Assembly: GCF_020042285.1 (NCBI RefSeq) | Contig: NZ_CP083388.1 | Span: 3,312,001 to 3,376,000 of the forward strand | Direction: 5' to 3' | DNA length: 64,000 bases | Source: Ferruginibacter albus | Lineage (GTDB): Bacteria > Bacteroidota > Bacteroidia > Chitinophagales > Chitinophagaceae | Part shown: one piece after another, positions 1 through 9,566 of the stretch | Position numbering within the stretch: the first letter of the stretch is position 1 | How the letters are laid out: each line of letters starts with the position of its first letter | Program-made: the position numbers and the translations under genes | The notes under the pieces: generated by a model | What the model was told of the DNA's origin: nothing | The model's database searches: none | Seen by the model: only the letters and a program-made list of their open reading frames with translations

Positions 1-408
1 GCAGCTATAAAAGGTGGTTCATCTAATAATAATTACAGCTATACTGATGCAAATATTTCAATCTTACAATCTAACGGAACTATTTATTACAGAATTAAAC
101 AAGTTGACAAATCAGGACAGGTAACTTACACTGAAATAAGAACCGTTAAATTAAATGGCTTAGCTATCAGTGTTTTCCCTAACCCGGTTAAGAATGTTCT
201 TACAGTTTCAACGTCATTGACAAAAGCAGGTAATATCATTTTTAGTTTAACAGATGCAACAGGAAAACAATTAAGACAATTACAAACTTCAGGAATAAAA
301 GGAAGTAATACTAACACTTTACAGATGGAAGGCTTAGCAAGCGGAAGCTACTTATTAAAAGTTAGCGCCGGAACAGAGACTTCAATCCTTACAATTTTTA
401 AGAATTAA
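1..408 (+). CDS. T9SS type A sorting domain protein, C-terminal part only
   Basis: Frame 1 is open from the window edge to a TAA at 406-408, giving the last 135 residues of a protein whose beginning lies outside the window. The final ~80 residues form a type A sorting domain of the type IX secretion system: a VFPNPVKN motif near residue 59, a beta-strand with a DATGKQLRQL-type turn, an LASGSYLLKV segment and a short basic end (IFKN). The part before it (YYRIKQVDKSGQVTYTEIRTV) is the usual fibronectin-like stretch before this domain. The protein should be exported and then anchored or released at the cell surface. What the cargo does cannot be told from this piece. Confidence 0.9.
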   Translation, partial: AAIKGGSSNNNYSYTDANISILQSNGTIYYRIKQVDKSGQVTYTEIRTVKLNGLAISVFPNPVKNVLTVSTSLTKAGNIIFSLTDATGKQLRQLQTSGIKGSNTNTLQMEGLASGSYLLKVSAGTETSILTIFKN

Positions 409-431
409 TAAGAAAATAAATTCAATAAAAA

Positions 432-456
432 ATCCCGTCAAATGACGGGATTTTTT
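432..456. terminator. Bidirectional hairpin terminator
   Basis: An 8-bp stem (ATCCCGTC with GACGGGAT) is flanked by A-rich and T-rich runs. It lies between two convergent genes, the T9SS cargo gene and sucA, and suits both directions. Confidence 0.85.
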
Positions 457-476
457 ATTGCTATAATGTGTTGAAT

Positions 477-3230
477 TTATATGCTGAAGGCGGTATCAAT
501 TATTTGTGCCTGTTCTTTTGCGTGAATCTTAGAATAGCCGGTTGCGGTAGCTGCGCTTGCAGCACGACTTACAATATAAAAATTAATGTTCTTTAAATTC
601 ATACGCAAGAAAGTAGCAGCGCCCATATTCAAAGGCTCTTCCTGTACCCAATGCCAGATAGCTTTGCTGTATTTTTTATACAACTCATCCAATTGATTTT
701 GTGGCAAAGGATAAATTTGTTCCAAACGAACGATCGCTACATCATTTCTATTTTCTTTTTGTTTACGCTCTAACAGATCAAAATAAACTTTACCGCTGCA
801 CAACAATACTTTTTTGATTTGTGTTGCATCTGTTACTCCCGTATCATCTATTACTTCTTTAAATCCTCCATTAATAAATTCATCTTTACTGCTGTAGCTT
901 CCCGGGTGGCGTAAGTTTGCTTTTGGAGAAAAATTGATCAATGGCTTTCTGAACTGCCATGCTAATTGTCTACGGAAAGCATGAAAAAGATTTGCAGCAG
1001 TTGTAACATTGGTAATCACCATGTTCATTTCTGCACACATTTGTAAAAAGCGTTCCATACGAGCACTACTATGTTCAGGACCTTGTCCTTCATAGCCGTG
1101 CGGTAACAACATAACAATGCCGTTCATGCGTTGCCATTTGGTTTCAGCAGCAGCAATAAACTGGTCAATCATCGTTTGAGCGCCGTTGCAGAAATCGCCG
1201 AACTGTGCTTCCCAAATAACCAATGCATTGGGATTTGCCATTGCATACCCATATTCAAAACCCAATACGCCGTATTCACTCAATAAAGAATTATAAATAC
1301 GGAAAGGCGCCTGCATTTCTGTAAAATGATCTAATCTATTATAAGCAGCATTCGTATTTTCATCATAGATCACCGAATGACGATGGCTGAATGTTCCTCT
1401 CTTTACATCCTGTCCGCTCATGCGAACATCTTTACCTTCTATTAATAAGCTTCCATAAGCCATCAATTCACCTGTTGCCCAATCTACTTTATGTTCGTCT
1501 TGAAACAACTTTATTTTATCCTGTAACAGTTTTTCAACTTTACGCAAAGGCTTGAAATCAGCCGGCCATTTCATCAGCGCATCAAATAACAACGTAAAAT
1601 CTTTTTCGCTAATGGCTGTTGAAGGTGATGCATTAAAATCATCTGTTGTTGCTCTGCGCAGGCTTTGCCACCACTCTTCCGGTTTTTGATACGTGTATGG
1701 TAATGGATTCTGTTTTACTTCGTCTAAGCGTTCCTGTAAGTCTGCCAAAAACTTTTTCTCCATTTCCTTTGCTAATGCCTGTGCATCCGGCTCGCCATTC
1801 TGCATTAAGTATTGCGTATAAACTTCACGAGGATTTAAATGCTTATCGATCAAACTATATAATTGAGGTTGCGTGAACTTAGGTTCATCCCCTTCATTAT
1901 GTCCATGTTTGCGATAGCAAACCATATCAATAAAGATATCGCTGTTAAACTCCTGGCGATATTGGGTAGCCAGTTCAACCGCTTTTACTACTGCTTCCGG
2001 ATCATCCCCATTAATATGCAATACGGGCGCTTTTACCATTGACGCAATAGAAGTACAATAGTCTGCGCTGCGTGCATCATCAAAGTCTGTTGTAAAACCA
2101 ATTTGATTATTAATAACAAAATGCAACGTACCGCCGGTGTAGTAACCTTTCAGGTTACTCATCTGCAATACTTCATATACAATCCCCTGTCCTGCAACGG
2201 AAGCATCTCCATGAATTAATATCGGCAATATCTTGTCAAAATCACTATTGTATAAAACATCTGCCTTACTACGTGCAAAGCCCACCACCACAGGATCTAC
2301 CGCCTCCAAATGCGAAGGATTGGGGCAAAGTTTTAAATGAATTTTTTTACCGGTGTCCGTTTCAACTTCACTGCTAAAGCCCATATGATATTTTACGTCG
2401 CCACTACCCATTGTTGTATCTGGGGTAGATGTGCCTTCAAATTCACTAAATATTTGCTCGTAAGTTTTACCTAAAATATTCGCCAACACATTCAATCGTC
2501 CGCGATGCGCCATACCGATCACTACTTCCTGTACTCCATTTGCCGATGCAGTATTAATGATAGCATCCAATGCAGGAATGGTTGTTTCCCCACCTTCCAG
2601 TGAAAATCTTTTTTGACCGACATATTTTGTATGAAGGAATTTTTCAAACATCACCCCTTCATTCAATTTTTGCAGTATTCTTTTTTTCTTGTCCAATGTA
2701 ACCGGCTCCAGCATTCGCTTTTCAACGGCATCAATGATCCAGTCTCTTTTTCTACGACTATTAACAGCACTAAATTCAACACCTACATGATTGGTGTAAC
2801 ATTTTTGTAAATGCGCTACTATATTCTTTAAAGTAGTTTTCCCAAGTCCAACAAACTTTCCTGTTTCAAACTCTGTATTCAAGTCTGCATCCGTAAAACC
2901 GAAATTTTCCAAACCCAGGTTTGCCTGCCTGTCTTTGCGTTCCCGGATAGGATTTGTTTTGGCAATTAAATGTCCTTTTCTTCTGTATGCTAATATTAAC
3001 TGGTAAACATTAAATTCTTTATCCAAATTAGAAGCAGTTGCCACAGCATGTCCATTAGCACCATTGCCATTTACAGCAGGAACTGCGGCATTGTTAGTAA
3101 CCGCAAAATCAAACCCTTCAAAAAAGTGGCGTAATTCAATGTCCACACTTTCGGGGTTCTTAACAAAATCCTGGTATAAATTTTCGATGTAAGCAGGGTG
3201 AGAGCTCGTAATATATTGGAAGTCCTTCAT
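477..3230 (-). CDS. sucA: 2-oxoglutarate dehydrogenase E1 component
   Basis: Thiamine-diphosphate enzyme that decarboxylates 2-oxoglutarate in the TCA cycle and passes the succinyl group to the E2 lipoyl domain. The 917-residue length is close to E. coli SucA (933). Seen: the N-terminal E2-binding segment (SHPAYIENLYQDF), the GMAHRGRLNVLANILGK active-site block near residue 240, GDASVAGQGIVYEVLQMSN, and a transketolase-type C-terminal half (HGYEGQGPEHSSARMERFLQ). I start at the ATG at 3230; the frame also has a TTG seven codons upstream without better support. A region of low complexity (NGNGANGHA) follows the N-terminal helix. sucB is not next to it: the downstream neighbour is a convergent unrelated gene, so the E2 gene must be elsewhere. 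Confidence 0.97.
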   Translation of the reverse strand: MKDFQYITSSHPAYIENLYQDFVKNPESVDIELRHFFEGFDFAVTNNAAVPAVNGNGANGHAVATASNLDKEFNVYQLILAYRRKGHLIAKTNPIRERKDRQANLGLENFGFTDADLNTEFETGKFVGLGKTTLKNIVAHLQKCYTNHVGVEFSAVNSRRKRDWIIDAVEKRMLEPVTLDKKKRILQKLNEGVMFEKFLHTKYVGQKRFSLEGGETTIPALDAIINTASANGVQEVVIGMAHRGRLNVLANILGKTYEQIFSEFEGTSTPDTTMGSGDVKYHMGFSSEVETDTGKKIHLKLCPNPSHLEAVDPVVVGFARSKADVLYNSDFDKILPILIHGDASVAGQGIVYEVLQMSNLKGYYTGGTLHFVINNQIGFTTDFDDARSADYCTSIASMVKAPVLHINGDDPEAVVKAVELATQYRQEFNSDIFIDMVCYRKHGHNEGDEPKFTQPQLYSLIDKHLNPREVYTQYLMQNGEPDAQALAKEMEKKFLADLQERLDEVKQNPLPYTYQKPEEWWQSLRRATTDDFNASPSTAISEKDFTLLFDALMKWPADFKPLRKVEKLLQDKIKLFQDEHKVDWATGELMAYGSLLIEGKDVRMSGQDVKRGTFSHRHSVIYDENTNAAYNRLDHFTEMQAPFRIYNSLLSEYGVLGFEYGYAMANPNALVIWEAQFGDFCNGAQTMIDQFIAAAETKWQRMNGIVMLLPHGYEGQGPEHSSARMERFLQMCAEMNMVITNVTTAANLFHAFRRQLAWQFRKPLINFSPKANLRHPGSYSSKDEFINGGFKEVIDDTGVTDATQIKKVLLCSGKVYFDLLERKQKENRNDVAIVRLEQIYPLPQNQLDELYKKYSKAIWHWVQEEPLNMGAATFLRMNLKNINFYIVSRAASAATATGYSKIHAKEQAQIIDTAFSI

Positions 3231-3361
3231 TTTTTTAAAATATGAGTGCAAATATCGGTCATTTATACGTTGCGATGCAGTAAGAAATTGTGTTGGAAAG
3301 CCAATTTTTCCTCAATTTTTCAAAAAAACCCAGCCTAGCTGCTAAAAAAGATTAGTATTAA

Positions 3362-3393
3362 TTGGCAATATTGATTACGAATCCCTATCTTTG
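3362..3393 (+). promoter_or_regulatory. Promoter of rpsT
   Basis: ATTG/TTG near -33 (3362-3364), 21 bases, then TATCTTTG (3386-3393), matching the Bacteroidota -7 consensus TAnnTTTG. The rpsT start codon is 21 bases downstream. Confidence 0.65.
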
Positions 3394-3414
3394 CAGCCCT
3401 AATTTAAAATTTAG

Positions 3415-3672
3415 ATGGCAAATCACTCAGCTACCAAAAAAGACGTTCGTCAAAGTCGCAAGCGCAATGAGCGTAACCGTTATTACGGAAAAACAACCCG
3501 TAATGCTATTCGTGATATCAGAGCGGTTGACGCAAAGAAAGAAGCTTCGGACAAATTACCGGAAGTGGCTTCTATGATCGACAAATTGGCTAAACGTGGT
3601 ACAATACACAAAAATAAAGCTGCTAACTTGAAAAGCAAATTGGCTAAAAAGGTCAATGCGCTTACAAAATAA
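3415..3672 (+). CDS. rpsT: 30S ribosomal protein S20
   Basis: An 85-residue, strongly basic, alpha-helical protein beginning MANHSATKKDVRQSRKRNERN, the typical S20 N-terminus, with the family's RGTIHKNKAANLKSKLAKKVNAL end. S20 binds 16S rRNA early in assembly of the small subunit. It is a single-gene unit with its own promoter and a strong terminator just downstream, divergent from sucA. Confidence 0.97.
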   Translation: MANHSATKKDVRQSRKRNERNRYYGKTTRNAIRDIRAVDAKKEASDKLPEVASMIDKLAKRGTIHKNKAANLKSKLAKKVNALTK

Positions 3673-3700
3673 TTATGCTGCTGTATGATAGTAAGAATAG

Positions 3701-3727
3701 CCCGTCAGAAGTTCTGACGGGTTTTTT
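3701..3727 (+). terminator. Terminator of rpsT
   Basis: Nine-base-pair stem (CCCGTCAGA with TCTGACGGG), loop AGT, then a run of six T. It follows the rpsT stop by about 30 bases. Confidence 0.9.
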
Positions 3728-3754
3728 GTTTCTATTTCTTTAATCGCAGCTTAT

Positions 3755-3762
3755 TATCTTTG
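3755..3762 (+). promoter_or_regulatory. -7 element upstream of aspS
   Basis: TATCTTTG fits TAnnTTTG. No convincing -33 TTTG at the right distance. If used, the aspS transcript would carry a leader of about 110 bases that contains the inverted repeat at 3774-3846. Confidence 0.45.
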
Positions 3763-3773
3763 CACGCTTATTT

Positions 3774-3846
3774 CATGCAAAGACGCTAAGGAGCAAAGAG
3801 ACAAAGTTTTCTTAGCGACTTATTTACTTTGCGTTTTGTGTGAAAC
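3774..3846. repeat. Dispersed inverted repeat, GCAAAGACGC family
   Basis: Left arm GCAAAGACGCTAAG and right arm CTTAGCGACTTATTTACTTTGCG can fold back on each other. Related stretches (CGCAAAG and CGTAAAGACAAAG words) occur at 7993-8034 and, inverted, 41631-41655. It sits in the presumed 5' leader of aspS. Confidence 0.65.
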
Positions 3847-3877
3847 ATTCTATTGAACTATTAAATTAACAATAACA

Positions 3878-5704
3878 ATGTATCGTTCTCATACCTGTGG
3901 CGAATTAAGATTAACAGACGTAAAAAAAGAAGTAACGCTTGCCGGATGGGTGCAAACCGTTCGCAAGTTTGGAAGCATCACCTTTATTGATATCCGTGAT
4001 CGTTATGGCATTACACAATTATTATTTTCAGAAAGCTTAAATGCGCAATTAGATGCCAATCCCTTAGGAAGAGAATTTGTGTTACAGGTAAAAGGAACGG
4101 TGAATGAACGCAGCAACAAAAATGCTAACATAGCAACAGGAGAAATTGAAATTACAGTAACTGAATTTTCAATCTTAAATAAATCAGTTGTTCCTCCTTT
4201 TACTATTCAGGATGATACGGATGGTGGTGATGATCTAAGAATGAAATATCGCTATCTTGATCTAAGAAGAAATGCAGTTAAGAAAAATTTAGAATTGCGT
4301 TACTCTGTAAATCGCAGTGCAAGAAATTATTTGCATGAAAATAGCTTCATGGATATTGAAACTCCTTTCTTAATTAAATCAACTCCTGAAGGTGCAAGAG
4401 ACTTTGTGGTTCCGTCGAGAATGAACCCGGGACAGTTTTATGCATTGCCTCAATCGCCACAAACCTTTAAGCAATTATTAATGGTAAGCGGTTACGATCG
4501 TTACTATCAAATTGTAAAATGTTTTAGAGATGAAGATCTGCGTGCTGACCGTCAGCCTGAGTTTACACAGATAGATTGCGAAATGAGCTTTGTAGAACAG
4601 GAAGATATTTTAAACATGTTTGAAGGTTTGATCAAACGGATTTTTAAAGACGTAAAGAATATCGACTACACAGAGAAAGTTGAACGCATGACATGGGAAG
4701 ATGCTATGTGGAATTATGGTAATGATAAACCTGATATTCGTTTCGATATAAAACTATTGAACCTTAAAAAGCCTTCAACTGTCTTTACTAATAAAACAGA
4801 CAATGCTTCTTTAATTAATGGCGTAGATTTTAAAGTGTTTGATGAAGCTGAGACAGTCATTGCTATTTCAATTCCAGGTGCAAGTGAATACACACGTAAA
4901 CAAACCGATGAATTAACAGAGTGGGTTAAACGTCCGCAGATAGGAATGAAAGGTTTGGTGTTTATTAAAGTAAATACTGATGGTACATATAAAAGCAGCG
5001 TAGATAAATTCTATAGTGAGGATAAATTGAAAGCGATTGCCACTGCAGCTAATGCAAAGCCAGGTGACCTGATCTTAATTCTTGCAGGTACAGAAGAAAA
5101 AACAAGAAAAGCCACCAGCGATCTGCGTATGTACATGGCAGATAAATCAGGCTTACGCAAATCCGATGAATATAAATTATTGTGGGTATTGGATTTTCCT
5201 TTGTTTGAATATGCAGAGGAAGATAATCGTTGGGTTGCCCGTCATCATCCGTTTACATCGCCAAAGCCTGACCAGATTGATGTGATGATCAATAACGATC
5301 CTGTTATTAAGGATGCTGCAAATTATTTGGCACATCCTTATGCCAATATCAAAGCAAATGCATATGATATGGTGTTGAACGGAAATGAAATCGGCGGTGG
5401 CTCTATCCGGATCTTTCAAAAAGAATTGCAGGAAAAAATGTTTGCTGCTTTAGGAATGGATAAAGAAGAACAGCAACATAAATTCGGTTTCTTGTTAGGT
5501 GCATTTGAATACGGCGCTCCTCCGCATGGTGGTTTGGCTTTTGGTTTTGATCGTTTGTGTGCTATACTTGGTGGAAGTGAAAGTATCCGCGATTTTATTG
5601 CGTTCCCTAAAAATAACAGCGGACGTGATGTGATGCTGGATGCACCATCTACTATTGATGATAAACAGTTTGATGAATTACAGATCAAATTGGATTTGAA
5701 ATAG
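3878..5704 (+). CDS. aspS: Aspartyl-tRNA synthetase
   Basis: Class II aminoacyl-tRNA synthetase that charges tRNA-Asp. The 608 residues match the bacterial type: an N-terminal OB-fold anticodon-binding domain (about 1-105), the class II core with QSPQ (192-195), motif 2 ([14 protein letters not shown], about 216-229), the inserted GAD domain in the middle, and motif 3 ([15 protein letters not shown], from about 546). The ATG at 3878 follows a leader with an inverted repeat. The GNAT gene begins three bases after the stop, so the two may be co-transcribed. I did not try to decide between discriminating and non-discriminating types. Confidence 0.97.
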   Translation: MYRSHTCGELRLTDVKKEVTLAGWVQTVRKFGSITFIDIRDRYGITQLLFSESLNAQLDANPLGREFVLQVKGTVNERSNKNANIATGEIEITVTEFSILNKSVVPPFTIQDDTDGGDDLRMKYRYLDLRRNAVKKNLELRYSVNRSARNYLHENSFMDIETPFLIKSTPEGARDFVVPSRMNPGQFYALPQSPQTFKQLLMVSGYDRYYQIVKCFRDEDLRADRQPEFTQIDCEMSFVEQEDILNMFEGLIKRIFKDVKNIDYTEKVERMTWEDAMWNYGNDKPDIRFDIKLLNLKKPSTVFTNKTDNASLINGVDFKVFDEAETVIAISIPGASEYTRKQTDELTEWVKRPQIGMKGLVFIKVNTDGTYKSSVDKFYSEDKLKAIATAANAKPGDLILILAGTEEKTRKATSDLRMYMADKSGLRKSDEYKLLWVLDFPLFEYAEEDNRWVARHHPFTSPKPDQIDVMINNDPVIKDAANYLAHPYANIKANAYDMVLNGNEIGGGSIRIFQKELQEKMFAALGMDKEEQQHKFGFLLGAFEYGAPPHGGLAFGFDRLCAILGGSESIRDFIAFPKNNSGRDVMLDAPSTIDDKQFDELQIKLDLK

Positions 5705-5707
5705 GAA

Positions 5708-6193
5708 ATGGCAGATACCACATTTCATACAATTACTTCATTTGATAAAGCATTAATAGAAAAAATTGCAGACTGGTATTTTGAAGAATGGAAAATTCCA
5801 AAAGAAAGAACAATCCATCGTCTACAACATCAGTCGGGTGATGATGTTTTGTTCCAATTGGTTTTATTTATTGACAATATTCCTGTTGCAACGGGCGGAC
5901 TCTATAATAATGTTGGGCTACATCAATCATTTCCTCATTATAAAAAGTTGCAGCCCTGGATAGCATTATTATATACATCCTCCGATCATAGAAATAAAGG
6001 TTATGGCAGGCTATTATTACGAGAAATAGAGTCGACTTCCTCAAAAAAAGGATTCGTTGATCTTTATCTTTATACTTTCACCGCTGAAGAATTGTATTTA
6101 AAAGAAGGATGGAAAGAGCTAAGCAGGGTGAATTATCATAATAACCAAACTGTTATTATGCAAAAGCAAATAAAAACTCTTAATAGCCTTTAG
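5708..6193 (+). CDS. GNAT family N-acetyltransferase
   Basis: A 161-residue cytoplasmic protein with the acetyl-CoA binding motif A of the GNAT family, HRNKGYGRLLL, at about 94-104 (the R/Q-x-x-G-x-G/A pattern). The conserved end (DLYLYTFTAEELYLKEGWKEL) is also typical. The substrate is unknown. It starts three bases after aspS, probably in the same transcript, and its 3' end overlaps the convergent gene that follows by 14 bases. Confidence 0.85.
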   Translation: MADTTFHTITSFDKALIEKIADWYFEEWKIPKERTIHRLQHQSGDDVLFQLVLFIDNIPVATGGLYNNVGLHQSFPHYKKLQPWIALLYTSSDHRNKGYGRLLLREIESTSSKKGFVDLYLYTFTAEELYLKEGWKELSRVNYHNNQTVIMQKQIKTLNSL

Positions 6194-6656
6194 ATAGTTT
6201 TGCAAAAAAGTTTATAGCAGCCATGATCTCTTCATCTGCTTTATCTTGTGTTGCTGAAAGAGGAAAGGTTCTTTTGAAAAAACCACTTTCGCCGTCTTTA
6301 TAATATTCTACTACCAGGATAAAATTATCTGAAACACTACCTGTTATTTCCTTTTGTGTTACATAAGCTGTTTTAAAATGCTGCCAATCTGTAACAAAGT
6401 TTTTATAAAAATAAATGCCTGTTTTATTAATGGCGAAAGATGTTTTATTCTGGATCCCTCTTTTTAAAAACCAAATTGCCGGTATTATACAAAACCCAAG
6501 TGATTTAATAAAAAGCCTATTGCCGGAATCTATATTGTTATCGTACATCAGTGCACTTATTGCCATCGCTGTAAAAACCGCAGCACAAATAAAATCAATG
6601 ATCACTGACTCTTTTACAACAAAAGTTGAATCTTCTGTTAAAGGGCTTTCTCCCAT
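6180..6656 (-). CDS. Hypothetical membrane protein with two transmembrane segments
   Basis: I do not recognise this 158-residue protein. Two hydrophobic helices are visible near the N-terminus (about 17-37 and 48-66), followed by a soluble C-terminal part of about 90 residues with mixed beta-strands (IYFYKNFVTDWQHFKTAYV, NFILVVEYYKDGES). The layout resembles small PH-like or YcxB-like membrane proteins, but no decisive motif is present. Its 3' end overlaps the GNAT gene tail-to-tail. Confidence 0.7.
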   Translation of the reverse strand: MGESPLTEDSTFVVKESVIIDFICAAVFTAMAISALMYDNNIDSGNRLFIKSLGFCIIPAIWFLKRGIQNKTSFAINKTGIYFYKNFVTDWQHFKTAYVTQKEITGSVSDNFILVVEYYKDGESGFFKRTFPLSATQDKADEEIMAAINFFAKLSKGY

Positions 6657-6729
6657 TATTGCTGAATTTCTATTAAAATGAAATTAAGCAGAATATTTCA
6701 AAAAAGATTCTTCTTAACTTCAATGTCCA

Positions 6730-7986
6730 ATGTCAGCACCATTAGCAGAAAGATTACGTCCATCGTCGTTGAATGAATTGGCAGGTCAGCAACATCTTAC
6801 CGGTAAGGGAAGTATTTTACGCACTGCCATTGAACATGGCAAAGTTCCCAGCATGATCTTATGGGGACCGCCGGGCACTGGTAAAACCACCATCGCAAAT
6901 ATTATTGCCAACACATTAAAGGTTCCATTTTATACTTTAAGCGCCATTAGCAGTGGCGTAAAAGAAGTACGTGAGGTGATTGATATGGCAAAGAAGCAAG
7001 TAGGCGTTATTTTATTTATTGATGAGATCCATCGCTTTAATAAAGGTCAGCAGGATGCGTTGTTGGCTGCTGTTGAAAAAGGGACTATCACCTTGATCGG
7101 CGCTACTACAGAGAACCCATCTTTTGAAGTAAACAGCGCTTTGCTAAGTCGTTGCCAGGTGTATGTATTGAGATCATTAGATGAAAATGATTTGATCGCA
7201 TTATTGAAACATGCTATTAAAGAAGACAAGATCTTACACAAAAAAAATATTGAATTAAAAGAAACGGCAGCATTAATAAATATTTCAGGGGGTGATGCAA
7301 GAAAGCTGTTGAATTTATTAGAGCTTGTTACAGAAACATTGGGCGAGAATGCTATCATCACTGATGACAAAGTAATGGAGATAGCGCAGCAGCGTATTGC
7401 CATTTACGATAAGAAAGGTGAACAACATTATGATATCATTTCAGCTTTTATAAAATCCATCCGCGGCAGCGACCCTAATGCTGCTGTATATTGGCTGGCA
7501 AGGATGATAGAAGGTGGTGAAGATGTAAAGTTTATTGCCCGCAGAATGGTGATATTGGCAAGTGAAGATATAGGTAATGCAAATCCTAATGCATTATTAT
7601 TGGCCAACGCAACGTTTGATGCAGTTAATAAGATCGGTTATCCTGAATCAAGAATTATTTTATCGCAATGCGCTACTTACTTAGCAGCAAGTGCAAAAAG
7701 CAATGCAGCCTATATGGCTATTGGCGAAGCTTTAGCAGCAGTAAGTAAGCATGGCGACCTACCGGTACCATTGGCTATTCGCAATGCGCCTACCAGGTTA
7801 ATGAAGAATATGGATTATGGAAAGAATTATGAATACTCTCATAATTATGAAAATAATTTTTCTCGGCAGGAATATTTACCGGAAGAATTAAGCGGCACAA
7901 CATTTTATGACCCCGGTAAAAACGCAAGAGAAGAAGAGTTGCGTAAACATTTAAAATCTCTTTGGAAAGATAAGTATGGTTATTAA
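6730..7986 (+). CDS. rarA: Replication-associated recombination protein A
   Basis: AAA+ ATPase of the RarA/MgsA (WRNIP1) family, acting at stalled replication forks. Seen: the LAERLRPSSLNELAGQ start, Walker A GPPGTGKT (46-53), Walker B VILFIDEIHRF (about 93-103), sensor 1 LIGATTENPSF, and the family-specific C-terminal tetramerisation region (DPNAAVYWLARMIEGGED, then LPVPLAIRNAPT). The length of 418 is normal. The ATG used is at 6730; an ATG at 6723 is out of frame. Confidence 0.96.
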   Translation: MSAPLAERLRPSSLNELAGQQHLTGKGSILRTAIEHGKVPSMILWGPPGTGKTTIANIIANTLKVPFYTLSAISSGVKEVREVIDMAKKQVGVILFIDEIHRFNKGQQDALLAAVEKGTITLIGATTENPSFEVNSALLSRCQVYVLRSLDENDLIALLKHAIKEDKILHKKNIELKETAALINISGGDARKLLNLLELVTETLGENAIITDDKVMEIAQQRIAIYDKKGEQHYDIISAFIKSIRGSDPNAAVYWLARMIEGGEDVKFIARRMVILASEDIGNANPNALLLANATFDAVNKIGYPESRIILSQCATYLAASAKSNAAYMAIGEALAAVSKHGDLPVPLAIRNAPTRLMKNMDYGKNYEYSHNYENNFSRQEYLPEELSGTTFYDPGKNAREEELRKHLKSLWKDKYGY

Positions 7987-7992
7987 TTTTTG

Positions 7993-8034
7993 TTTCACAC
8001 AAAGAGCGCAAAGAAGACAAAGGCGCAAAGATTG
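7993..8034. repeat. Dispersed repeat, CGCAAAG family
   Basis: The stretch just after rarA carries repeated GCGCAAAG/GACAAAGG words preceded by TTTCACACAAAG. Words and order match the right arm of the element at 3774-3846 read on the other strand. Confidence 0.6.
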
Positions 8035-8082
8035 AATTGGTGAAGCTATGTTATATTTGACAGGATTAACCGGAACAAGTAC

Positions 8083-9351
8083 ATGAAATATATTTTCCCT
8101 TTTATTTTTTCTTTTATTGCTGTTACTACTTATTCGCAAACAGATGTAGCTCCTTATTATAAAGGCGCCATCAAAAAAAACAGGGAAACCACTCAGCGTA
8201 ACATCATCGGCTACATCAATAGAAATCTTTCTTTGCCAATAGCTGATTCTACCGAAGACAATTGGGAAGGCGGCTTATGGGCAATGGAACTGCTACAATA
8301 CAAATCGCCCTGGCTATTGAACCGTGTGCATTTTGCTTTTGATACTATACTACAGCATAGCATTCATTTTCAAAAAGCTTTATTAGAATTAGTGTATGCT
8401 AATTATCCCAATGATTTTGTGAATGAGGTTAAAAATTTAATAGAACAAACTGCCGACGAAAAAGTATTTGCTTTGTGCGCAGAATATTTACGTCAAAACA
8501 ATTCATCAGAAGAAACGGATGATTATCTCTGGGATAAGTTCTCTACTGCCAATAATTTATATTCATGGTATAAAAATGAAGACAGTGTTTCTAAGGTGAT
8601 CTTCATTCAACTATCCAGGCAAAAAAAAATATCTAAAGAAAGAATTTTAGCACCGCTACTGGATAAAAAATACCTTAAAAAGAATGTGGTTGCTTATTCT
8701 ATTCAACGTAAGAACAGGAATTATCCGGGGATTGTTATTATAAAAAATGGAGATGGAAATTTTGTTACCAATGACGATGGTACAATTTTCAATGTTCCGC
8801 AATTGGCGCGGAGTGTAAGCAATCTACCTTTCTATATTACCAATGGCAACACTCCTCAAGGCGTTTTTAGAATGCATGGCTTTGATGTATCCAAAGCGGA
8901 TTTCATCGGGCCAACAAAAAACATTCAATTGACCATGCCATTTGAAACGAGCCTGAAAAAATTCTTTAATGATTCTACCATTACTGATTCCGCCTGGACA
9001 GAAGATTGGTATAAAAAAATATTACCCGGCGGATTAAAAGAATATCAATCGTTATATCAAACTTATTATGCCGGTGCTGTCGGTCGAACAGAAATTATTG
9101 CACACGGCACTACCATCAATCCTGAATATTATAAAGAAAAAACATTTTACCCGTTAACGCCAACTCAAGGCTGTCTTTGCACAAAAGAAATATGGAGCGA
9201 TGCAGATGGACACCGACAGGAAAGTGACCAGCAAAAATTAGCAGATGCCATCAAAAGAGCCGGGGGTGCAGAAGGATATTATATTGTTATTGAGATAGAT
9301 GATCAGCAAAAGCCGGTTCAACTCGAGGAGGTTTTGCAATACATAAAATAG
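8083..9351 (+). CDS. Secreted L,D-transpeptidase-like (YkuD-fold) protein
   Basis: A 422-residue protein with a cleavable signal peptide (KYIFPFIFSFIAVTTYSQ). The N-terminal half is unrecognised and helical. The C-terminal half resembles the YkuD fold: SNLPFYITNGNTPQGVFRMHG, then AHGTT (H341) and TPTQGCLC (C364, C366), which parallel the HGT...S-x-GC motif of L,D-transpeptidases. Such enzymes make 3-3 crosslinks in peptidoglycan or attach proteins to it. The usual Arg after the catalytic Cys is missing, and a second Cys sits two residues away, so activity is not certain. Periplasmic location is inferred. It is preceded by a dispersed repeat and followed by a non-coding stretch. Confidence 0.7.
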   Translation: MKYIFPFIFSFIAVTTYSQTDVAPYYKGAIKKNRETTQRNIIGYINRNLSLPIADSTEDNWEGGLWAMELLQYKSPWLLNRVHFAFDTILQHSIHFQKALLELVYANYPNDFVNEVKNLIEQTADEKVFALCAEYLRQNNSSEETDDYLWDKFSTANNLYSWYKNEDSVSKVIFIQLSRQKKISKERILAPLLDKKYLKKNVVAYSIQRKNRNYPGIVIIKNGDGNFVTNDDGTIFNVPQLARSVSNLPFYITNGNTPQGVFRMHGFDVSKADFIGPTKNIQLTMPFETSLKKFFNDSTITDSAWTEDWYKKILPGGLKEYQSLYQTYYAGAVGRTEIIAHGTTINPEYYKEKTFYPLTPTQGCLCTKEIWSDADGHRQESDQQKLADAIKRAGGAEGYYIVIEIDDQQKPVQLEEVLQYIK

Positions 9352-9566
9352 TGAATGTGAGATGCAGAATGTATTACATCTTAATATACTGTTAACTATT
9401 TCACGATTGACGTTTCATGTCTCACACATTTGCTTTATATCAAATAATTGTTATCCATAGTAGTTTCCGAACATAATCAGGGGTTTTTAATACAATAATT
9501 AATCTTCATTACCGTTTAAATCTTTTGCGCAGAGCAATCTGCATCCAAACGCCCAAAAGAATTTAA
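9352..9566. repeat. Intergenic stretch with a GTGAGACATGAA-type dispersed repeat
   Basis: The part at 9400-9424, read on the minus strand, is GTGAGACATGAAACGTCAA, and an opposite arm (GTGAATGTGAGATG) starts at 9352. The same words recur inside queE at 18869-18926. I see no gene here; the rest is AT-rich leader to the next gene. Confidence 0.6.
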
